Of a stretch of DNA of 64,000 nt, positions 57,101 to 64,000 are shown piece after piece. Under the pieces are notes generated by a model. That model worked only from the letters and a program-made list of their open reading frames with translations, was not told the DNA's origin and ran no database searches. Each line of letters begins with the position of its first letter. Within the stretch, counting starts at the first letter, position 1. A program made the translations under genes and the position numbers. Source of the DNA: Arenicola marina (lineage: Eukaryota; Annelida; Polychaeta; Arenicolidae); the NCBI GenBank assembly GCA_964019135.1, contig OZ025249.1:32935759-32999758 (forward strand), given 5' to 3'.

Positions 57101-58189
57101 ACCGTGACAGAGTGCCATGCGCCAGTTGAAAGTGGGGATGCTGCTGGGCTGCAATCATGGGTTCAGTAAGTTCATGCCATTATCATCACACGAGAAGATC
57201 AAATCATGAAGTCCCACCGAGAGGGACCCCAAAAAACATAGATTAAGGACCATTACCCATTTTTTTCTAATCACAATAAAAAAGCTGAGGCCTGGACAAA
57301 TGGCTGGAGATTACAACTGGCGAGGGATACCTACTGACCCCGCCGACAGTGGCACCAACTGTCACAGCTATCTTATATATATTGAAATGATATTCTCTTG
57401 GTAACGTTCCTAATGTCCTAATGCGGCAACCTCAGTGAAATATGGAAAGGGTAAACAATATAGCATATTAACGGTTTGAACCTGCTCTACACTTTTGTGT
57501 GTCTCTTAGGATACAAGGAACATGATATAGGTTTAGGCTACTTTCCTGTTTTCACTGTCGGTGAGTACTTGGACTGATATGAACCACGATGGGTAAAACC
57601 ACTCGTTCTAGCTGTTATTGCATAAACAAATCACACGAAATCAGCCGTTACGGCTCCGGCTCCGTCTATGTTACACATCAACGTCACCGACCCATTAAAC
57701 TGCCTCCCCCCTATCAAACCGTCACTGCCCATACCCCCCCCTCCTCCCGCGTCCATTACCATTTATTACGCGTACGTTAGATAACACTGTCTCCCCCCCC
57801 CCCACAGTCACTACCACCTACACCCTACTTCCCCTGCCGCACCCCACAGCCCGTCACCCCGAACCCACCCACCCACCCACCCAGTCGCCGGTGTAAACAG
57901 TTCGCCATGTCGAAGTGGGTGGCGAATAAAAGGTTATGGGTTACGTTATTTTATATGGCATTGCACTGCGCTGGATTCAGCAGGGATTAACTGCGAGAGA
58001 CGGGCGCAGACCGTTTATCCTTGTCTGAACCTCCCGGGAGGCCTGACCACGCCAGCTGCCGCTGTAAAGCGTCTTCTGCAGCCTGTGGCCCAGTGGATAG
58101 CGTGTTCGCCTGTTCTTCAGAGTGCTCTGTCTGTCTGGGCGGGATACATAATCTTGCATCTTTCTTCGCAAATCTTATGGGGTTACTAT

Positions 58190-58446
58190 CGGTTGGTTGG
58201 TTCTATATTCAAGACGCTTTAACCCCTTTTGGTCATATCGAGTCAATGGGAGAAGGAAGGGAGAGTGGAGCCATGTCCCTGGGGGTAACCCCCTACTCTG
58301 TACGAAGAAAGACATGGGATCTTTATCCTGCGACCACACAGACATGACCACAGCATGGCTCGAACCGCCGACCCACGTGCCGTTAGGCTCTCAGGTGGCC
58401 AGAGCTCTCGATGTGAGCTCTAGCCCACTGAGCTACCGCGCCGGCC
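58190..58446 (-). mobile_element. Full-length tRNA-derived SINE, reverse orientation, private to copy 3
   Basis: The reverse complement has the tRNA head (GCGGTAGCTCAGTGGGCTAG as A-box region, GGTTCGAGCC as B box), the SINE body and a (GGTT)n tract at 58190-58201, which is the tail. Flanks ATGGGGTTACTATC (left) and ATGGGATATTATC (right) look like an imperfect target duplication. Copies 1 and 2 have the unoccupied site (TTATGGGGATGCGATCGGAG). Confidence 0.85.
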
Positions 58447-58500
58447 CCCCATGGGATATTATCGGAGGCAGTGTCAAGATATGACGTACATTTTATTAGG

Positions 58501-58592
58501 TAACAGACTCCTAATTAGGCCATTTCAGCAACTAATCAACCCGTAGCGTAGTTCCTATACTACGTTAGGATATTTTCTAATAGGGTCTGGTA
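58501..58592. mobile_element. 92-bp inverted-repeat mini-element (copy 3)
   Basis: Same structure as 42204-42295, with changes in the 3' part of the inner stem. Outer repeats TAACAGACTCCTAATTAG and CTAATAGGGTCTGGTA are preserved. Confidence 0.45.
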
Positions 58593-59105
58593 GCGCCGCC
58601 CAAGCAGCCGGTGCGTTGTTCGAGCCCTACCCTGGCAAATGTCTGATAAAGATTTTTTTGTTTTTTTGTTTTTTTTGTATAAATGTATTTAACGAGGTTA
58701 TCGATAACGAATACACAACCACCTCAGTGAGCATGTGGGAGGGGGGAGGGGGGGGGGGCGGATTCTCCCGAAGACATAGCTGTCTATCTTGACACTTCCA
58801 ATTGTCGCGATAACCTACAGACGTTAATACGTCTTACTTAGAACCAACCAATCGGCCGGACCCGGTCACACCCACGTCCGTCCAGTACCGTCCAGGTCCA
58901 CGTCCTGTGTATCTCAGTTTAAACGGGTAAATTAGCCCTTATGTTCACGGAGTGTCGTCTGTACCATTATCACTTCACATCAAGCTGTAAATTGGTGTTT
59001 ACAGATGGTAATCAAGTTAAATAAGCCCGTTGGTATTATGAGGCGACGCACAACGCAGGTGGAGGGAAACAAAATGGAAGGAGGAAGGAGGAGGAGGGGG
59101 GGGGG

Positions 59106-59937
59106 TGGTCCATCCATCGCGCGGTCCATCTATCCATCGAGTCCGTTATTGACCGGAAGTTATAACGGTGTTGCTTGATCTACGTCATTAACCACCATGT
59201 CCCGCGAGCGTCACGCAGGTGTCACGTGGTCGTGGCGGCTGTCGAGATTTTTGACCTCCAGTGAGGGATCAGGCACTATGGGGGCGTAAGTGGTGGGGGG
59301 GGGGGCTGGCGGAGGCATAGACGATTGGGATGGTAGGGGGGGAAGGTGGTAGGTGGTAAGGGTTGGGGTAGGGTAGGGGTGGGGCACGGTAGGGGTGGGT
59401 GGGTGTACTGTAGGAGTTGGGGGGTGGGGACGGTAGGGATTGAGGGGTGGTAGGTATAGGTGGAGGCGGCGGGGACACGACACTCTGAATTACATGTTAA
59501 GTAACCTTAATATGGCGAGGACCTGATCTAATCTCCGGTGCCAAGGACAACGTAAAAAGTAGTCCTGTTCCCTTCCTTCGAGGATGCCTCGTTGAGGATG
59601 ACAGCTTCTCGTGCCAAATCTCGCCCCATGCCCGAATCGTTTATAAAGAGCCAGACAGCCTATCAAGTTACCCGCAACCTGGCTTCCTTCCGTTTTCTAC
59701 AACCCCCTTCGTCTCATCCGGTATGTACAATAGACCAGCCCCCACGGAAAACGTTGCGTCTTTAGGGCAATCCAAACCGTCCTGGTGTTGATAACGTAAC
59801 ATGCCACACCGCGCAGGTGGTTTGCTGCAGCAGCCGAGCGAAGAGCCGCTGACAGTGGGCCGTCAAGTCTGCACTGAGATCAATCGGTGCTAGCGACCAG
59901 TGTAAATGCAGGGCGGGAAGTCTAGACCAGGCTTTAC
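59106..59937. other. Stretch without recognisable gene
   Basis: G-rich GGTAGGGGTGGG low-complexity at about 59283-59466, then unique sequence. No gene supported. Confidence 0.45.
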
Positions 59938-62900
59938 GAGGAAGCGAGACGCATAGGTAATGTTTGGTGGGGAAGGGAGACGCATATGTCATGTTTGGTG
60001 GGGAAGGGAGACGCATAGGTCATGCTTGGTGGGGAAGGGAGACGCAAAGGTCATGTTTGGTGGGGAAGGGAGACGGATAGGTCATGTTTGCTGGGGAAGG
60101 GAGACGGATAGGTCATGTTTGCTGGGGAAGGGAGTCGTATAGGTCATCTTTGGTGGGGAAGGGATAAGCATATGTCATGTTTGGTGGGGAAGGGAGACGC
60201 ATAGGTCATGTTTGGTGGGGAAGGCAGACGCATATGTCATGTTTGGTGGGGAAGGGAGTCGCAAAGGTCATGTTTGGTGCGGAAGGGATACGCATATGTC
60301 ATGTTTGGTGGGGAAGGGAGACGCAAAGGTCATGTTTGGTGGGGAAGGGAGTCGCAAAGGTCATGTTTGGTGGGAAAGGAAGACGCATAGGTCATGTTTG
60401 GTGGGGAAGGGAGTCGCAAAGGTCATGTTTGCTGGGGAAGGGAGTCACATAGGTCATGTTTGGTGGGGAAGGGAGACGCATATGTCATGTTTGGTGGAGA
60501 AAGGAGACTCATAGGTCATGTTTGCTGGGAAAGGGAGTCGCATAGGTCATGTTTGCTGGGGAAGGGAGTCGCATAGGTCATGTTTGGTGGGGGAGGGAGA
60601 CGCATATGTCATGTTTGGTAGGGAAGGGAGACGCATATATCATGTTTGGTGGAGAAGGGAGACTCATAGTTCATGTTTGCTGGGGAAGGGAGTCGCATAG
60701 GTCATGTTTGGTGGGGAAGGGAGACGCATGTATCATGTTTGGTGGAGAAGGGAGACGCATATGTCATGTTTGGTGGGGAAGGGAGACGCATAGGTCATGT
60801 TTGGTGGGGAAGGGAGACTCATAGGTCATGTTTGGTGGGGAAGGGAGACGCATAGGTCATTTTTGGCGGGGAAGGGAGACGCAAAGGTCATGTTTAGCGG
60901 GGAAGGGATGCATATGTGTCATGTTTGGTAGGGAAGGGAGACGCATAGGTCATGTTTGGTGGAGAAGGGAGACTCATAGGTCATGTTTGCTGGGGAAGGG
61001 AGTCGCATAGGTCATGTTTGGTGGGAAAGGGAGACGCATATGTCATGTTTGGTAGGGAATGGAGACGGATAGGTCATGTTTGGTGGGGAAGGGAGACGCA
61101 TAGGTCATGTTTGGTGGGGAAGGGAGACTCAAAGGTCAAGTTTGCTGGGGAAGGGAGTCGCATAGGTCATGTTTGGTGCGGAAGGGATGTGCATATGTCA
61201 TGTTTGCTGGGGAAGGGAGTCGCAAAGGTCATGTTTGGTGGGGAAGGGAGTCGCAAAGGTCATGTTTGCTGGGGAAGGGAGTCGCATAGGTCATGTTTGG
61301 TGGGGAAGGGAGACGCATATGTCATGTTTGCTGGGGAAGGGAGTCGCAAAAGTCATGTTTGGTGGGGAAGGGAGTCGCATAGGTCATGTTTGGTGGGGAA
61401 GGGAGACGCATATGTCATGTTTGGTGGGGAAGGGAGACGCATATATCATGTTTGGTGGAGAAGGGAGACTCATAGGTCATGTTTGGTGGGGAAGGGAGTC
61501 GCATAGGTCATGTTTGGTGGGGAAGGGAGACGCATATGTCATGTTTGGTGGAGAAAGGAGACTCATAGGTCATGTTTGCTGGGGAAGGGAGTCGCATAGG
61601 TCATGTTTGGTGGGAAAGGGAGACCCATAGGTCATGTTTGCTGGGGAAGGGAGTCGCATAGGTCATGTTTGGTGGAGAAGGGAGACTCATAGGTCATGTT
61701 TGCTGGGGAAGGGAGTCGCATAGGTCATGTTTGGTGGAGAAGGGAGACTCATTGGTTATGTTTGCTGGGGAAGGGAGTCGCATAGGTCATGTTTGGTGGG
61801 GGAGGGAGACGCATATGTCATGTTTGGTAGGGAAGGGAGACGCGTATATCATGTTTGGTGGAGAAGGGAGACTCATATTTCATGTTTGCTGGGGAAGGGA
61901 GTCGCATAGGTCATGTTTGGTGGGGAAGGGAGTCGCAAAGGTCATGTTTGCTGGGGAAGGGAGTCACATAGGTCATGTTTGGTGGGGAAGGGAGACGCAT
62001 ATGTCATGTTTGGTGGAGAAAGGAGACTCATAGGTCATGTTTGCTGGGAAAGGGAGTCGCATAGGTCATGTTTGGTGGGAAAGGGAGACTCATAGGTCAT
62101 GTTTGCTGGGGAAGGGAGTCGCATAGGTCATGTTTGGTGGAGAAGGGAGACTCATAGGTCATGTTTGCTGGGGAAGGGAGTCGCATAGGTCATGTTTGGT
62201 GGGGGAGGGAGACGCATATGTCATGTTTGGTAGGGAAGGGAGACGCATATATCATGTTTGGTGGAGAAGGGAGACTCATAGTTCATGTTTGCTGGGGAAG
62301 GGAGTCGCATAGGTCATGTTTGGTGGGGAAGGGAGTCGCATAGGTCATGTTTGGTGGAGAAGGGAGACTCATAGGTCATGTTTGCTGGGGAAGGGAGTCG
62401 CATAGGTCATGTTTGGTGGGGGAGGGAGACGCATATGTCATGTTTGGTAGGGAAGGGAGACGCATATATCATGTTTGGTGGAGAAGGGAGACTCATAGTT
62501 CATGTTTGCTGGGGAAGGGAGTCGCATAGGTCATGTTTGGTGGGGAAGGGAGACGCATGTATCATGTTTGGTGGAGAAGGGAGACGCATATGTCATGTTT
62601 GGTGGGGAAGGGAGACGCATAGGTCATGTTTGGTGGGGAAGGGAGACTCATAGGTCATGTTTGGTGGGGAAGGGAGACGCATAGGTCATTTTTGGTGGGG
62701 AAGGGAGACGCAAAGGTCATGTTTAGCGGGGAAGGGATGCATATGTGTCATGTTTGGTAGGGAAGGGAGACGCATAGGTCATGTTTGGTGGGGAAGGGAG
62801 ACGCATAGGTCATGTTTGGTGGGGAAGGGAGACTCATAGGTCATGTTTGGTGGGGAAGGGAGACGCATAGGTCATTTTTGGTGGGGAAGGGAGACGCAAA

Positions 62901-64000
62901 GGTCATGTTTGGTGGAGAAGGGAGACTCATAGGTCATGTTTGCTGGGGAAGGGAGTCGCATAGGTCATGTTTGGTGGGAAAGGGAGACGCATATGTCATG
63001 TTTGGTAGGGAATGGAGACGGATAGGTCATGTTTGGTGGGGAAGGGAGACGCATAGGTCATGTTTGGTGGGGAAGGGAGACGCAAAGGTCAAGTTTGCTG
63101 GGGAAGGGAGTCGCATAGGTCATGTTTGGTGCGGAAGGGATGTGCATATGTCATGTTTGCTGGGGAAGGGAGTCGCAAAGGTCATGTTTGGTGGGGAAGG
63201 GAGTCGCAAAGATCATGTTTGGTGGGGAAGGGAGTCGCATAGGTCATGTTTGGTGGGGAAGGGAGACGCATATGTCATGTTTGCTGGGGAAGGGAGTCGC
63301 AAAAGTCATGTTTGGTGGGGAAGGGAGTCGCATAGGTCATGTTTGGTGGGGAAGGGAGACGCATATGTCATGTTTGGTGGGGAAGGGAGACGCATATATC
63401 ATGTTTGGTGGAGAAGGGAGACTCATAGGTCATGTTTGGTGGGGAAGGGAGTCGCATAGGTCATGTTTGGTGGGGAAGGGAGACGCATATGTCATGTTTG
63501 GTGGAGAAAGGAGACTCATAGGTCATGTTTGCTGTGGAAGGGAGTCGCATAGGTCATGTTTGGTGGGAAAGGGAGACCCATAGGTCATGTTTGCTGGGGA
63601 AGGGAGTCGCATAGGTCATGTTTGGTGGAGAAGGGAGACTCATAGGTCATGTTTGCTGGGGAAGGGAGTCGCATAGGTCATGTTTGGTGGAGAAGGGAGA
63701 CTCATAGGTTATGTTTGCTGGGGAAGGGAGTCGCATAGGTCATGTTTGGTGGGGGAGGGAGACGCATATGTCATGTTTGGTAGGGAAGGGAGACGCGTAT
63801 ATCATGTTTGGTGGAGAAGGGAGACTCATATTTCATGTTTGCTGGGGAAGGGAGTCGCATAGGTCATGTTTGGTGGGGAAGGGAGACGCATATATCATGT
63901 TTGGTGGAGAAGGGAGACGCATAGGTCATGTTTGGTGGGGAAGGGAGACGCATAGGTCATGTTTGGTGAGGAAGGGAGACCCATAGGTCATGTTTGTTGG
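59938..64000. repeat. 31-bp satellite array (at least 130 units, continues beyond the window)
   Basis: Tandem 31-bp units contain GGTCATGTTTGGTGGGGAAG and GGAGACGCATA. Three linked types occur: GGTGGGG with GAGACGC, GCTGGGG with GAGTCGC, and GGTGGAG with GAGACTC. Rare units show a higher-order duplication: GGAAGGGATGC with CATATGTG at 60900 and 62729 (shift 1829 bp, 59 units), and GTTTGGTGCGGAAGG at 61171 and 63124 (shift 1953 bp, 63 units). Four units were gained in between. Plus-strand frames of up to 215 codons are artefacts of the period. Confidence 0.95.

Larger units (their letters stand above)
47735..59105 (+). repeat. Composite repeat unit, copy 3 of 3
   Basis: Left block, 13-bp array 48081-49498, central block, SINE 50424-50683, 26-bp minisatellite, 50-bp satellite 51491-57100, right block 57100-59105. 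The left and central blocks are almost identical to copy 2. The right block beyond about 57780 is clearly more diverged than in copies 1 and 2 and carries a private reverse SINE. No gene is recognised. Confidence 0.88.
57100..59105 (+). repeat. Right-hand block of composite unit, copy 3 (diverged)
   Basis: Aligns with 41080-42805. Up to about 57780 it is close to the other copies; beyond that it has many substitutions and indels, a private SINE at 58190-58446 and a poly-G tract near 58750. Similarity ends at about 59105. No gene supported. Confidence 0.8.

Noticed and set aside
32600..57154. Many minus-strand frames of 60-220 codons in the 50-bp satellite
   Set aside because: The unit is 50 bp, so every frame is read in turn over 150 bp; absence of stops depends only on the unit type.
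59960..63986. Plus-strand repeat proteins of 60-215 codons
   Set aside because: The 31-bp period cycles all frames, and the open stretches end wherever a unit has the CATAGG variant. No domain is recognisable.
26321..64000. CRISPR array interpretation of the 31-bp, 50-bp or 75-bp repeats
   Set aside because: The repeats follow each other without unique spacers, and the context is eukaryotic with SINEs and no cas genes.

Overview
This window reads as nuclear DNA of an invertebrate animal, probably a marine species, and it is very gene-poor. The pointers are a secreted CUB/EGF-type protein, tRNA-derived SINEs with Pol III A and B boxes, a decayed APE-type non-LTR retrotransposon, MITE-like inverted-repeat elements and an OTU/PHD pseudogene of transposon type. 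I see no bacterial operons, ribosome-binding-site logic or phage genes. The phylum cannot be fixed from the sequence. Long poly-G/poly-C tracts and tandem arrays of almost every period are a striking local character.

Layout. 1-677 (minus strand): the first coding exon of a secreted or membrane CUB-EGF protein, running off the left edge. 0.7-26 kb: non-coding DNA with a tRNA-SINE head, a 267-bp MITE and a degenerate relative, an endonuclease/linker fragment of a LINE, a second SINE family, a compact CRE-palindrome cluster at 24.32-24.48 kb, and about ten unrelated minisatellites (periods 6, 7, 18, 20, 29, 30, about 18 Z-prone, and 46-52 bp). 26.3-29.0 kb: a 75-bp-period array of about 23 units, running straight into a broken OTU + PHD-finger pseudogene. 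30.3-59.1 kb: a tandem triplication of one composite unit. Each copy carries a unique-sequence block, a tRNA-SINE with the same target-site duplication, a 26-bp minisatellite, a 50-bp satellite and a right-hand block. Copies 2 and 3 also carry a 13-bp minisatellite. The nested arrays differ greatly in length between copies: 13-bp array absent / about 30 / about 109 units; 26-bp array 2 / 4 / 5; 50-bp satellite about 170 / 6 / 112. 59.9-64.0 kb: a 31-bp satellite of at least 130 units that leaves the window on the right, with a 63-unit higher-order duplication.

The only convincing live gene is the CUB-EGF exon. The many open frames inside the arrays are by-products of repeat period and composition: arrays of 6, 30, 75 and 150 bp stay in frame, and arrays of 13, 31 and 50 bp cycle through all three frames. 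I treat none of them as genes. The main biological interest is the triplicated, multi-VNTR composite unit, which preserves several stages of satellite birth, expansion and higher-order duplication side by side, dated relative to each other by shared and private SINE insertions.
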